Below are positions 9,120-16,854 of a DNA stretch of 64,000 nt, in pieces; positions within the stretch are counted from its first letter, which is position 1; every line of letters begins with the position of its first letter. The notes beneath the pieces are model-generated. The model did no database searches, had not been told where the DNA came from, and saw only the letters and a program-made list of their open reading frames with translations. A program made the translations under genes and the position numbers. The stretch lies in contig NZ_PDJC01000001.1 in NCBI RefSeq assembly GCF_002563675.1, positions 3,038,001-3,102,000 on the forward strand, given 5' to 3'. This DNA is from Propionicimonas paludicola (GTDB lineage: Bacteria; Actinomycetota; Actinomycetes; Propionibacteriales; Propionibacteriaceae).

Positions 9120-9566
9120 ATGAAGTTGATTCTGACTGCCCCGGTTGAGCACCTGGGGATCCCCGGCGACATCGTCGAGGTGAAGGACGGCTACGGCCGT
9201 AACTTCCTGCTGCCCCGTGGCCATGCGATCAGCTGGACCCGCGGTGCGGAGAAGCAGATCGAAGGCATCAAGCGGGCGCGTGACGCCCGTGAGATCCGCG
9301 GCACCGAGCACGCCGTCCAGATCCGTGAGCAGCTGGAGGCCCTCGAGGTCACCCTGCCTGCGCGCGCTGGCGAGGCCGGCAAGCTGTTCGGCGCGGTGAC
9401 CTCGGCCGAGATCGTTCTCGCGGTGAAGAAGGCCGGTGGCCCGGCCCTCGACAAGCGTTCGATCGAGATCACGAAGCCGATCAAGACTGTTGGCAAGCAC
9501 ACCGTCGGCATCAAGCTGACTGCCGGTGTGGTCGCCCACATCAGTGTGGGTGTTGTCGCAGCCTGA
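9120..9566 (+). CDS. rplI: 50S ribosomal protein L9
   Basis: 148 residues, full length. The N-terminal RNA-binding domain has MKLILTAPVEHLGIPGDIVEVKDGYGRNFLLPRGHAI. The central helix about residues 40-75 is charged, and the C-terminal domain contains GKLFGAVTSAEIVLAVKKAG and KTVGKHTVGIKL. Start at AAGGGGGATTACAG-ATG. Last gene of the operon, followed 12 bases later by a strong hairpin terminator. Confidence 0.97.
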   Translation: MKLILTAPVEHLGIPGDIVEVKDGYGRNFLLPRGHAISWTRGAEKQIEGIKRARDAREIRGTEHAVQIREQLEALEVTLPARAGEAGKLFGAVTSAEIVLAVKKAGGPALDKRSIEITKPIKTVGKHTVGIKLTAGVVAHISVGVVAA

Positions 9567-9578
9567 GTTCGTTTCGGG

Positions 9579-9608
9579 AGCGCCGGTCGTCTTCGGACGG
9601 CTGGCGCT
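9579..9608 (+). terminator. Hairpin terminator after rplI
   Basis: A 13-bp stem (9579-9591 with 9596-9608, two G-U pairs) closed by a TTCG tetraloop, followed by a modestly T-rich stretch. It ends the ribosomal protein operon. Confidence 0.7.
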
Positions 9609-9729
9609 TCTGCGTTGTGGTGGCCGAGCCTGGCGCGTCCGCCGGAGATGCCGTTCTGAGTGATTCTGCCCACCCGCCGCACCCGCCGGATCACGTCCGA
9701 GGTCGAGGGCGGCGGCCTAGTCTTCTGCC

Positions 9730-10818
9730 GTGGCGACCTGGGCACCGGCCGAAGGCGACTATGCCGCCGAGGTCGCCGACGGGCGTCGCGACCCCAGCAT
9801 GGACTCACTGCGGTTCATTGCGGTCGTCCTGGTCGTGTTGTTTCACTTCATGGCGTCGATCACGACCCGCGGTGGTGTCCTGGACAGCGCGTTCTACGCG
9901 ACCTGGGCCCTGCGAGTGCCACTCCTGATCTTTGTCTCCGGTTGGTTCTCCAGCGCCGAGCCGCCCACCCGTCGCTCGATGATCCGGCTGCTGCAGTCGA
10001 TCGTCGTGGTCTACCTGTTCTTCGAACTGCTGCAGCGGGTGCAGATCTACCTGATCAACGGCGACCTGCGGCTGGACTGGGACATGCCGATCTTCGGGAT
10101 GTGGTTCCTGCTGACCATCGGTACTCTGCGGGTGATCCTTCCCTACCTCGTGCTGGTGCGCTGGTTCGGGCTGATCGCGATCGTGGCCTCGCTACTGGTG
10201 GGCTTCGCCGGCGGCGTCCAGTCGTTCTCGATCCAGCACAGCGTTGCCCTGATGCCGATCTTCCTGCTCGGTTGGTATGCCCGACAGTCCGGGCTGCGGG
10301 AGCGACTGCAGACACCTCTGGTCCGCCTCCTCGCCGTGGCCGTCCTGCTGGCATCCTTCGCGGCCGGCTGGGCGCTGGTCGGGACGCTCAATCAGCGGAT
10401 GATCGGGATGCACTCCAGCTACCGGGGACACGTCCTCTTCGAACTCGGGATGCGCGTGGTGCTGCTGGCGTGGGCCGCACTGGTCGTGCTGGCCATGCTG
10501 GCGCTGATTCCGCGCGGCGCCATCCCGCTGGTGTCGATCTGTGGCGCGGGCAGCATGTTCGCCTATTTGCTGCATCAGCCGATCCAGCGGCAGTGGCGGA
10601 GCTGGGGAGGGCCGCAGGCGGTCGACGGCTACCTGGGTGTCGCACTGCTGGCGGCGGCGGCCGTGACTCTTGCCATCGTCTTGATGCTCCCCGCCGTGCG
10701 CCGTCCGTTGCGCTGGCTGGTCCAGCCGCGCTGGCTGTGGTTCATCCGGAAGGACGTGGTGCCGCCGTCCATGGCCCAACCGTCGCCCATCACTTCGGAC
10801 CGCGCCGGCGACCGCTGA
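9730..10818 (+). CDS. Acyltransferase 3 family membrane protein
   Basis: Up to 362 residues from a GTG at 9730; the ATG at 9799 (MDSLRFIAVVLVVLFHF) is an alternative start. The DSLRFIAVxxVxxFHF opening matches the first transmembrane segment of Acyltransferase_3 (OafA/YrhL type), whose histidine is part of the active site. About ten hydrophobic segments follow (for example LLIFVSGWF, MWFLLTIGTLRVILPYLVLV, ALMPIFLLGWYARQSGLRERL). The family moves acyl groups from the cytoplasm to surface sugars or peptidoglycan; the substrate here is unknown. It stands alone between the rplI terminator and the DUF3152 gene, with no strong ribosome site at either start. Confidence 0.8.
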   Translation: MATWAPAEGDYAAEVADGRRDPSMDSLRFIAVVLVVLFHFMASITTRGGVLDSAFYATWALRVPLLIFVSGWFSSAEPPTRRSMIRLLQSIVVVYLFFELLQRVQIYLINGDLRLDWDMPIFGMWFLLTIGTLRVILPYLVLVRWFGLIAIVASLLVGFAGGVQSFSIQHSVALMPIFLLGWYARQSGLRERLQTPLVRLLAVAVLLASFAAGWALVGTLNQRMIGMHSSYRGHVLFELGMRVVLLAWAALVVLAMLALIPRGAIPLVSICGAGSMFAYLLHQPIQRQWRSWGGPQAVDGYLGVALLAAAAVTLAIVLMLPAVRRPLRWLVQPRWLWFIRKDVVPPSMAQPSPITSDRAGDR

Positions 10819-10912
10819 GCCGACCTCCCGGTGAGCGGTGTTGGCCGGTCGTTCTGCGGCGCTCCGGAGCGCTGCCGCCGACGCGGTGTGGTCCGCCGGT
10901 TAGGGTGTTCGA

Positions 10913-11740
10913 GTGAGCGTGGAGGACCAACATCGTGCCGAGGCACCCCGAGCCGGGCGGAAGACTCGGCACCGGGCGTCCCCGTTGGTGCCGGTGGCGG
11001 TGCTGCTCGCGCTGGCCCTGATCACGGCCAGCGCCCTCTACTTCCGTGCCTTGTCGACGCCGGTGCAGCGGACGGGACATCCCACGTCCACTGTCGCGGC
11101 GCTGCCGCTGCCGACGTCGGAGGCTTCGGCCGCCGCCGAGCCGAGCCCGTCGGTGTCGAGCCAGGACCCTCCATTGGCCACGGTGAAGGAGACACCGAGC
11201 CCATCGCCGGTGCCGAGTCCGTCCGCTCCGGCGAAGTCATCGGGCAAGTTCGCCACGGCCGCCGTGGACGTGGCTGCAGTGGGTGCGGCCGGGAAGCTGC
11301 ACCGCTACAGCGTTCGGGTGGAGACCAGCCTCGGGCTGAAGCCGGACGCGGTGGGCCGCCTGATTGCCGGTGTGCTGAACGACCCGCGCAGCTGGGCCGG
11401 CTCCGGGGACGTCCGGTTCGCCCTGGTCAGCGACCCGAAGAAGGCTGAGTTCACCATCAGCGTGGCCTCCGTCCCGACCGCCGCCCGGACCTGCCAGCCA
11501 GTGGCCGGTAGTTGCGTGAAGGGCGCCTCGGTACTACTCGACGCCTCGGCCTGGTCGGCCGCTCCGGCAGCCTTCGCCGGCACAGGCGCCTGGCGGGCCT
11601 ACCTGATCAACCGTGCCGCCGGACTGTTCCTCGGCGAGCCCGCCGAACGCTGCCCCAAGAAGGGCAGGCCGGCCCCGGTGATGTCCGACCAATCCGGCAA
11701 CCTCGGCGGTTGCACGGCCAATCCCTGGCCGAACCCGTAG
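10913..11740 (+). CDS. DUF3152-like membrane-anchored protein lacking the HExxH-type motif
   Basis: 275 residues from a GTG. A membrane anchor lies at about residues 25-45 (PLVPVAVLLALALITASALYF), then a Pro/Ser/Thr-rich linker to about residue 115. From there the DUF3152 pattern is clear: YSVRVETSLGLKPDAVGRLIAGVLNDPRSWAGSGDVRF and the end CPKKGRPAPVMSDQS, LGGCTANPWP. Family members usually carry NHEVGH-x-LG-x-x-H before this end. Here the matching stretch reads LINRAAGLFLGEPAERC, so the zinc-binding histidines and catalytic Glu are gone. It is probably an inactive, possibly structural or ligand-binding derivative. Confidence 0.8.
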   Translation: MSVEDQHRAEAPRAGRKTRHRASPLVPVAVLLALALITASALYFRALSTPVQRTGHPTSTVAALPLPTSEASAAAEPSPSVSSQDPPLATVKETPSPSPVPSPSAPAKSSGKFATAAVDVAAVGAAGKLHRYSVRVETSLGLKPDAVGRLIAGVLNDPRSWAGSGDVRFALVSDPKKAEFTISVASVPTAARTCQPVAGSCVKGASVLLDASAWSAAPAAFAGTGAWRAYLINRAAGLFLGEPAERCPKKGRPAPVMSDQSGNLGGCTANPWPNP

Positions 11741-11784
11741 CGGCTGATTTCAGCGCAAGATGACAATCTGAGCGTTCCGGATTA

Positions 11785-11800
11785 GTCTTGTAAGTAAGAC
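11785..11800 (+). promoter_or_regulatory. Inverted repeat upstream of the AbrB-like gene
   Basis: Arms GTCTT and AAGAC flank GTAAGT; TTGT and ACAA also mirror each other just around it. It lies 17-32 bases before the start codon, next to the TTGGAGG ribosome site. A candidate autoregulatory site for the AbrB-like product; no binding data. Confidence 0.35.
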
Positions 11801-11816
11801 AAATCTTGGAGGACTC

Positions 11817-12047
11817 ATGCAGGCAGCGAACGACCCGAACCGACGGTTCTACGGCGCGATCACGGTCAGCGATCGGGGTCAGATCGTCATCCCGGCCCAG
11901 GCGCGGCGCGACTTCGGGATCGAGGTCGGCGACAAGCTGCTGGTCTTCGGGGATCTGCGCTTCGGCTTGGCCTTCGACAAGGCCGAGAACGTGATCGCCC
12001 GGGCCCCGGGGTTCAGCGAAATCATGGGGACCGAGGCCGAGGAATGA
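11817..12047 (+). CDS. AbrB/MazE/SpoVT-family DNA-binding protein
   Basis: 76 residues, ATG behind TTGGAGGACTC. The swapped-hairpin AbrB fold is seen in ITVSDRGQIVIPAQARRDFGIEVGDKLLVFGD, residues about 15-46. It probably acts as a dimeric or tetrameric transcription regulator. Its stop overlaps the start of the next gene by four bases (ATGA), so the two are translationally coupled and probably form one operon. No toxin gene is adjacent, so an antitoxin role is less likely. Confidence 0.85.
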   Translation: MQAANDPNRRFYGAITVSDRGQIVIPAQARRDFGIEVGDKLLVFGDLRFGLAFDKAENVIARAPGFSEIMGTEAEE

Positions 12048-14623
12048 CCGAGCGCGGACGACGAGGGGTCGCTGCTGTCGTCACCAACGGTGCTGCCGCT
12101 CTGGTCGGCTTCAGCGGCGCCTGGCTGGCCGGCTTCCGGCTGCCCTGGTCGATCCTGGCGGCCGTGGTCTGCGGGACGATCGGCTGGCTGCTCGGCGCCT
12201 GGCTGGCGGCGGGCCTGAGTCGCTGGCTGCGCGAGCGCAGCTATGCGCCGTCCGGACGTGCCCACTACCGGCTGACCGATGTGCCGCCCGGCGAGCTCGG
12301 GGCCGGTGGCAAGGCCCGGTCGCTGGCCGCCATGCGCCAAGGGGGGCTGCCGGTCCCCGACGGTGTGGTCCTGCTGCCGGCCAGCTTCGACGGCGACGAG
12401 CTGACCGCCGAGGCGTCGGCCTGGCTGACCGGCGAGCTGTCCCGGTTGGGCCGCGAGCGGCAGTTCGCCGTCCGCTCCTCCGCGCTGAGTGAGGACTCGG
12501 CGTCCGCATCCTTCGCCGGGGCCTATGAGTCGGTGCTCGAGGTGTCGGCCGATCAGGTACCGTCCGCGCTGGCCACAGTCCGGGCGTCCGGACGGGCGGC
12601 TCGAGTCGCCGCCTATGCCGAGGCTCGCGGCGCCGATGACACCGGCCAGGTGGCCGTCGTGGTCCAGCTGATGGTGCCCGCCGAGCGAGCCGGGGTGCTG
12701 TTCACCGTCCATCCGCTGACCCGCGAACTCGACACCATGCTGGGCAACACCGTCCTCGGACTAGGGGAGTCGCTGGTCAGCGGAGCGGCAACCGCGACCG
12801 AGTTCACCCTGCATCGCCCTGACGGCGGCTTCACCGGACCGGACGAGCTGCGTCCCTTCGGTGCGAAGCTGCACAGTCTCGGCCATCAGATCGAGACCGT
12901 CTTCGGCGGCATCCCACAGGACATCGAGTGGGCGATCGCGGACGGCACGGTGTGGGTGTTGCAGGCCCGTCCGATCACCACGCTCAGCGGCTATCAGCCG
13001 CGGATCGCCGAGTACAACGACTCGCTGACCGGCAACTGCCTGTGGTCGGCCACCAACCTGAGCGAGGCGAACCCGGTCCCACAGACGCCGCTGACCATCT
13101 CACTCATGCGATATCAGCAGGCCAACGGCGGCCCGTCCATGGCCATCCGTGGACGCGAGATGGCCGGCTACATCGGCGGACGCCCGTACGCCAACCTGAG
13201 CGTCCAGATCACCGCCCGGCGCGGACGCAATGCAAAGGCCACTCCCCGCGAGGTGTACCAGAAGATGGCTGGCTGGTGGGGTGAACTGCCTAGCCAGGTG
13301 CCAGTCACCCTGGTGCCCATGACGCAGACCGACTGGCAGGACAGCGGCCTGTGGCTGCTCGGATCGTTGGTGAAGATGGTCGGCTACCGGCGTCAGCTGG
13401 ACGGCTACCTGGCTCGAAACCCGGACGACTGCCGACGGCTCAGCGACGAGATCGCCGCCTCCCGGACCGCCGACGAGCTCCTCACCCTGTGGCACGGCCA
13501 GCTCCTGCCGGCGGCGATCCGTTCCTTCTGGATGACCATCGCGCTGTCCTCGGACGGTCCCGCCCAGCTCGAAGCCGAGCTGCGGGCCCGCTATGACGCC
13601 CAGCTGGTCTCGGCACTGTTCGGCAATCTCTCCGGGCTGGCCGGACGGCTGGAGAGCCTCGGCCCGTCCCTCGGGCTGGCCGAGGTGCGGGCCGGCCGAT
13701 TGGCGCCGGCGGACTACCTGGCGCGGTTCGGACATCGCGGCGTGAACGAGATCGAGTTGGCCTGGCCGCGTCCGGTCGAAGACCCGAACTGGCTGGACGC
13801 CCAGCTGGCGGCCGCCACCGGCATCGAGCTCGACGACCTGGCCGCCCGCCGTGCCGCCGGCTACCAGCAGGCGCTGTCGTCCCTGCCGGCCAAGGAGCGG
13901 GCGGGCGTCGAGCGGAAGCTGCGTCGGGCCGCTCGACAGGCCGCTGCCCGGGAGGCGGCGCGCTCGGAGGGCGTCCGTGGCACCTGGGTGCTGCGTCGCT
14001 TCGCGCTGCGAGCCGGCGAGCTGCTCGGGCTCGGTCTGGACGTGTTCTACCTGACCATCGAGGAGTTGCTGGCCGGTCTCGGTGGCCAGCCGGTGGATCG
14101 TGAGCTGCTCGCGGAGCGACGCGCCCGGCACCAGCAGCTGCTCGAACTGCCGCAGTTGCCCGCGGTGATCTATGGCGCCTTCGACCCGTTGGCGTGGGCG
14201 GACGATCCGAACCGCCGCGCCGACTACTGGGTCTTCGGGTCGGGCGAGCGGAGCTCCGACCGTGCCGAGGACTCCGAGGATCCGGCGCTGGTGCATGGCT
14301 TCGCCGGGGCGGTCGGACAGGTGGAAGGCGTGGTCCGGCGCCTGGACGACTTCGCCCAGGCCGACCAACTGCGTCCGGGTGAGGTGCTGGTCACCCAGCT
14401 CACCAACATCGGTTGGACGCCGCTGTTCCCACGGGCCGCAGCGATCGTCACCGACCTGGGTGCACCGCTCAGTCACGCGGCCATCGTGGCCCGCGAGCTG
14501 GGCATCCCGGCTGTGGTCGGCTGCGCGGACGCCACCGCCCGGCTCGCCACCGGTGATCGGGTCCTGGTCGATGGCGCCGCGGGCACCGTCCGGCTGCTGA
14601 CCCGGGCCGGCGCCCCGGCCTAG
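12044..14623 (+). CDS. PEP-synthase/rifampin-phosphotransferase-like enzyme with membrane anchor
   Basis: 859 residues. Residues about 10-60 hold two hydrophobic segments (VTNGAAALVGFSGAWLAGF, WSILAAVVCGTIGWLLGAWLAAGL), unusual for this family. Residues about 80-330 are a PPDK_N ATP-grasp domain (GGKARSLAAMRQGGLPVPDGVVL, FAVRSSALSEDSASASFAGAYESVL, PQDIEWAIADGTVWVLQARPI). The C-terminus is the swivelling phosphohistidine domain, with TDLGAPLSHAAIVARELGIPAVVG placing the acceptor at His811. Such enzymes pass the ATP beta-phosphate through His to pyruvate or to a small molecule such as rifampin. The long middle section has no clear pyruvate-site match, so the acceptor is unknown. It is coupled to the AbrB-like gene. 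Confidence 0.85.
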   Translation: MTERGRRGVAAVVTNGAAALVGFSGAWLAGFRLPWSILAAVVCGTIGWLLGAWLAAGLSRWLRERSYAPSGRAHYRLTDVPPGELGAGGKARSLAAMRQGGLPVPDGVVLLPASFDGDELTAEASAWLTGELSRLGRERQFAVRSSALSEDSASASFAGAYESVLEVSADQVPSALATVRASGRAARVAAYAEARGADDTGQVAVVVQLMVPAERAGVLFTVHPLTRELDTMLGNTVLGLGESLVSGAATATEFTLHRPDGGFTGPDELRPFGAKLHSLGHQIETVFGGIPQDIEWAIADGTVWVLQARPITTLSGYQPRIAEYNDSLTGNCLWSATNLSEANPVPQTPLTISLMRYQQANGGPSMAIRGREMAGYIGGRPYANLSVQITARRGRNAKATPREVYQKMAGWWGELPSQVPVTLVPMTQTDWQDSGLWLLGSLVKMVGYRRQLDGYLARNPDDCRRLSDEIAASRTADELLTLWHGQLLPAAIRSFWMTIALSSDGPAQLEAELRARYDAQLVSALFGNLSGLAGRLESLGPSLGLAEVRAGRLAPADYLARFGHRGVNEIELAWPRPVEDPNWLDAQLAAATGIELDDLAARRAAGYQQALSSLPAKERAGVERKLRRAARQAAAREAARSEGVRGTWVLRRFALRAGELLGLGLDVFYLTIEELLAGLGGQPVDRELLAERRARHQQLLELPQLPAVIYGAFDPLAWADDPNRRADYWVFGSGERSSDRAEDSEDPALVHGFAGAVGQVEGVVRRLDDFAQADQLRPGEVLVTQLTNIGWTPLFPRAAAIVTDLGAPLSHAAIVARELGIPAVVGCADATARLATGDRVLVDGAAGTVRLLTRAGAPA

Positions 14624-14631
14624 CCTCACCC

Positions 14632-14692
14632 GGGGACGGTTCCATTTTCGTCCGCCTTTGGACCCTAATGGGGACGGTTCCTATTGCCGTCC
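14632..14692. repeat. Two copies of a GGACGGT-type palindromic repeat
   Basis: Copies at about 14632-14653 and 14670-14692 both begin GGGGACGGTTCC and end in CGTCC. A third partial copy in opposite orientation, GGAACCGTCCCC, is at 14724-14735 within the last codons of the epimerase. The element resembles those at 16829-16850 and 35193-35274. Sitting between two convergent genes, the copies can fold into GGACGG/CCGTCC hairpins that could end transcription from both sides. Confidence 0.6.
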
Positions 14693-14699
14693 ACCCTTG

Positions 14700-15704
14700 T
14701 CAGCGGGTGGCGCTACGAATTTCGGAACCGTCCCCCAGCAGGGCGCGCTCGAGTTCGGGAGGGAGACCGTGCACCGGACGGTCGGGACGCTGCGCGGGGA
14801 AGCCCTCGGTCTGGAGCCAGGCCCAGGTGTCGGTCACGGTCTGGGCGACCGGGCGGCAACTCAGCCCGGTGCGCGCGGCCAGCGTGGTGTCGGCCTCCAG
14901 GAAGCCGGCGTACTCGCCGGTGGTCGGCACCCAGCAGGGCAACTGGGTCCACGGCTCGACCCCGGCCGCGGCCAGCCGCTCCTCGTCGATCCAGACCAGC
15001 TCGGCGGTCGAGCCGGTGGCCGCTAGGCAGGCTTCCAGCAGGGTCGCGGTGGTGGCGTGACCGGAGCGACTGATCACGTCGACCGGCCCGCGACGTCCGT
15101 TGACAAGCGCATTCAGCAGCCAGGACGCCAGGTCCCGGACGTCCACGTACTGCAGCGGACGATCCGGCGCCCCCGGCGCCACCATCGGCCCGCCGGCAGC
15201 CGCACGGGCCAGCCACCAGGGCAGCCGTCCGATGTCCTCCCCGGGGCCGAGGATCAGCCCGGGTCGGGCCAGCAGTGCGTCCGGGAAGGACTCGAGGATC
15301 CCCAACTCGGCGCCACGCTTGATGGCGGCGTAGTCGCCGCCATCAGCCTCGGGGTCACCGGCCACGACCGGTGAGGCCTCAGCCTCGCGCTGACCGGGTT
15401 GGTAGACCGAGGCCGAGGAGATGTAGCCGTAGTGTCCGGCGCGACCCCGCAGCAGCCGGGCGGCCAGAGTGGCCACCCGCGGTGCCCCCGACCAGGTGTC
15501 CACCACGGCGTCCCAATGGTCAGCGCCCAGTGCCGAGGCCAGGGCGGACGGGTCGGAGCGGTCGGCGAAGCGGGCCTCGACGGCGTCGGGCAGGCGTCCG
15601 GTCAGCCCGCGATGGATCGCGGTCACCGACCAGCCGCGGTCGAGCGCTTCGGTGATCACTGCCCGTCCGACGAACCGGGTCCCGCCCAGCACCAGGAGCT
15701 TCAT
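14700..15704 (-). CDS. NAD-dependent epimerase/reductase-like protein
   Basis: 334 residues from the ATG ending at 15704 (MKLLVLGGTRFVGRAV); a frame opening at 15740 adds 12 poorly supported residues. GGTRFVG is the GxxGxxG-type nucleotide motif, with SSASVYQPGQ in place of the usual SSxxVYG. Extended-SDR features continue with RPGLILGPGEDIGRLPWW and a YVDVRDLA motif. Close to plant CSP41/mRNA-binding-type and bacterial sugar epimerases of about this size; the substrate is unknown. The last codons run through a GGACGGT-type repeat. Convergent with the PEP-synthase-like gene. Confidence 0.8.
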   Translation of the reverse strand: MKLLVLGGTRFVGRAVITEALDRGWSVTAIHRGLTGRLPDAVEARFADRSDPSALASALGADHWDAVVDTWSGAPRVATLAARLLRGRAGHYGYISSASVYQPGQREAEASPVVAGDPEADGGDYAAIKRGAELGILESFPDALLARPGLILGPGEDIGRLPWWLARAAAGGPMVAPGAPDRPLQYVDVRDLASWLLNALVNGRRGPVDVISRSGHATTATLLEACLAATGSTAELVWIDEERLAAAGVEPWTQLPCWVPTTGEYAGFLEADTTLAARTGLSCRPVAQTVTDTWAWLQTEGFPAQRPDRPVHGLPPELERALLGDGSEIRSATR

Positions 15705-15781
15705 GGGCACCAATCTGGTCGCGCGGTCGGGCCGGGGCAAGGCCTTTCACTGTGGGCGGAGCCGATCGCTCCGCGCCGAAC

Positions 15782-16474
15782 TCAGCGAGTCAGCGCCGAG
15801 GAGGGTTGGGTCGCCTCTGGCCCGGGCTGTCCGCCCAGGGCCTTGACGACCGACTCGCGCGCCCGCGCCAGATGTTCGTGCAGCATGGCTGCGGCGGCTT
15901 CCGGATCGCCGCTCTCGATGTCGGCGATGATCTGGGCGTGGTCGGCGGCGATCACCTCGGGGCTGAGCAGCCGACTTGCCTCCAGCTGGGACAGGCACAG
16001 GCGCACCTCGAAGGCCAGCGAGCCGTAGGCCGCACTCGACCGGGGGCTGCCCAGGGCGCTGATCATCGCCGTGTGGAAGCGCAGGTCGGCATCGGCGGTG
16101 TCCCAGCGTCCCTGTTGGGCGGCCAGCGCGATCTCCTCGTTCGCGGCCTTCGCGGCCTCGGGGACCTCGCGGCGCTTGGCCAGCTGGCGCATCGCCTCGC
16201 CCTCGAGGTAGGAGCGGGTCAGGTAGATATCGCGGGCATCGTCAGGGCCGAGAGTGACCACTCGGGCGGTCTTGTGGTTCTTGCGGACCAGCACCTTCTC
16301 GCTGACCAGCCGCTCGATGGCGGCCTTCGCCGTGGCCCGCGCGACGTCATAGCGGGTGGCGACCTCGACCTCCGTCAACGGCGTGCCGGCGGCGAGCTCC
16401 TGAGCCAGGACCTGCGACCTCACGTCCTCGGCGATGGCGTCGATCACCGACAACACCACGATGCTGCGAACCAC
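15782..16474 (-). CDS. GntR-family (FadR/LldR type) regulator, copy 1
   Basis: 230 residues from a GTG placed 4-5 bases after GGAGGAGG; longer starts lack such a site. The winged helix is at about residues 10-70 (RYDVARATAKAAIERLVSEKVLVRKN) and an all-helical FCD ligand domain fills residues 80-220 (RSYLEGEAMR, DLRFHTAMISALGSPRSS, AADHAQIIADIESGD). The FCD metal/ligand residues Asp, His and His are present. A very similar, equally long paralog is at 16855-17547. The adjacent lactate genes and TNGTNNNACNA operators point to lactate or a related hydroxy acid as effector, which is inferred. Confidence 0.9.
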   Translation of the reverse strand: MVRSIVVLSVIDAIAEDVRSQVLAQELAAGTPLTEVEVATRYDVARATAKAAIERLVSEKVLVRKNHKTARVVTLGPDDARDIYLTRSYLEGEAMRQLAKRREVPEAAKAANEEIALAAQQGRWDTADADLRFHTAMISALGSPRSSAAYGSLAFEVRLCLSQLEASRLLSPEVIAADHAQIIADIESGDPEAAAAMLHEHLARARESVVKALGGQPGPEATQPSSALTR

Positions 16475-16540
16475 TGCCCCTCCTCCCGAGCCTTGTAGAG
16501 GACACATTAGGGGATCCTTGCCTAATTGCCCAGCACGTCT

Positions 16541-16555
16541 ACTTGTTAGACAAGT
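16541..16555 (+). promoter_or_regulatory. FadR/LldR-type operator, perfect palindrome
   Basis: ACTTGT-TAG-ACAAGT at 16541-16555; the core TTGTTAGACAA fits the TNGTNNNACNA consensus of FadR-subfamily GntR regulators such as LldR. It is 67 bases upstream of the first GntR start on the minus strand and overlaps a possible plus-strand promoter. Confidence 0.65.
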
Positions 16556-16571
16556 GAACTTTCGCTATGGT
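16543..16571 (+). promoter_or_regulatory. Possible plus-strand sigma70-type promoter overlapping the operator
   Basis: TTGTTA (16543-16548), 17-base spacer, TATGGT (16566-16571). The -35 box lies inside the palindromic operator, so a bound GntR protein would be expected to block it. No gene lies downstream before the terminator at 16694-16727. Confidence 0.4.
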
Positions 16572-16577
16572 TCTTTC

Positions 16578-16727
16578 TGCGAGCTCCAGATGTCAACCCC
16601 CCGACAGCTCGATCAAGTGCCGGCCCAACGGTCGCCTTCTCGATCTGCGACACCTGAGGATCTGCACCCCGCAGCGGATTTCCGCCGCAATGAGTCGTCG
16701 CGCCACCGCCATGGCGCGGCGACTTTT
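16578..16727 (+). ncRNA. Candidate small RNA in the lactate regulator region
   Basis: The stretch between the possible promoter at 16543-16571 and the terminator at 16694-16727 would give a transcript of about 150 bases. Its only sizeable ORF (ATG at 16590) lacks a clear ribosome site and runs through the terminator, so a non-coding RNA is favoured. This is a prediction from signal order only; no known RNA family was recognised. The 380-base gap between the two GntR genes holds nothing else except repeats. Confidence 0.3.
16694..16727 (+). terminator. Rho-independent terminator
   Basis: A 12-bp stem (16694-16705 with 16712-16723, one G-U pair), a six-base loop CCGCCA, then TTTTGCGTT. This is the clearest intrinsic terminator in the window, yet no recognised plus-strand gene precedes it. 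Confidence 0.65.
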
Positions 16728-16756
16728 GCGTTCCGCGGAAGGTGAGCCCGGGGTCG

Positions 16757-16771
16757 CTTCGACAGGCTCAG
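16757..16771. repeat. Short dispersed-repeat-like motif CTTCGACAGGCTCAG
   Basis: The motif sits in TCGCT...AGCGA arms and resembles a short sequence seen repeatedly in intergenic regions of many bacterial genomes. Only one copy was noticed in this window, so its repeat nature rests on memory. Confidence 0.3.
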
Positions 16772-16828
16772 CGATCAGGGGTGGTGGACGCAGCTGGGGT
16801 CTGTCCCCACGACGTGCGCCGACCAGGG

Positions 16829-16850
16829 TGGACGGTGTGGAACCGTCCCC
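16829..16850. repeat. GGACGGT-type palindromic repeat, single copy
   Basis: GGACGGT at about 16830 and ACCGTCCCC to 16850 form a hairpin. It lies five bases past the stop of the second GntR gene on the minus strand, matching the 3'-end placement of the other copies. Confidence 0.55.
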
Positions 16851-16854
16851 AAGG

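Noticed and set aside
11817-12047. AbrB/MazE-like gene as the antitoxin of a toxin-antitoxin pair
   Set aside because: The coupled downstream gene is an 859-residue PEP-synthase-like enzyme, not a MazF or PIN toxin.
16590-16745. Small plus-strand ORF inside the candidate sRNA
   Set aside because: No clear ribosome site, composition is Arg/Ser-rich without pattern, and the intrinsic terminator lies inside it.
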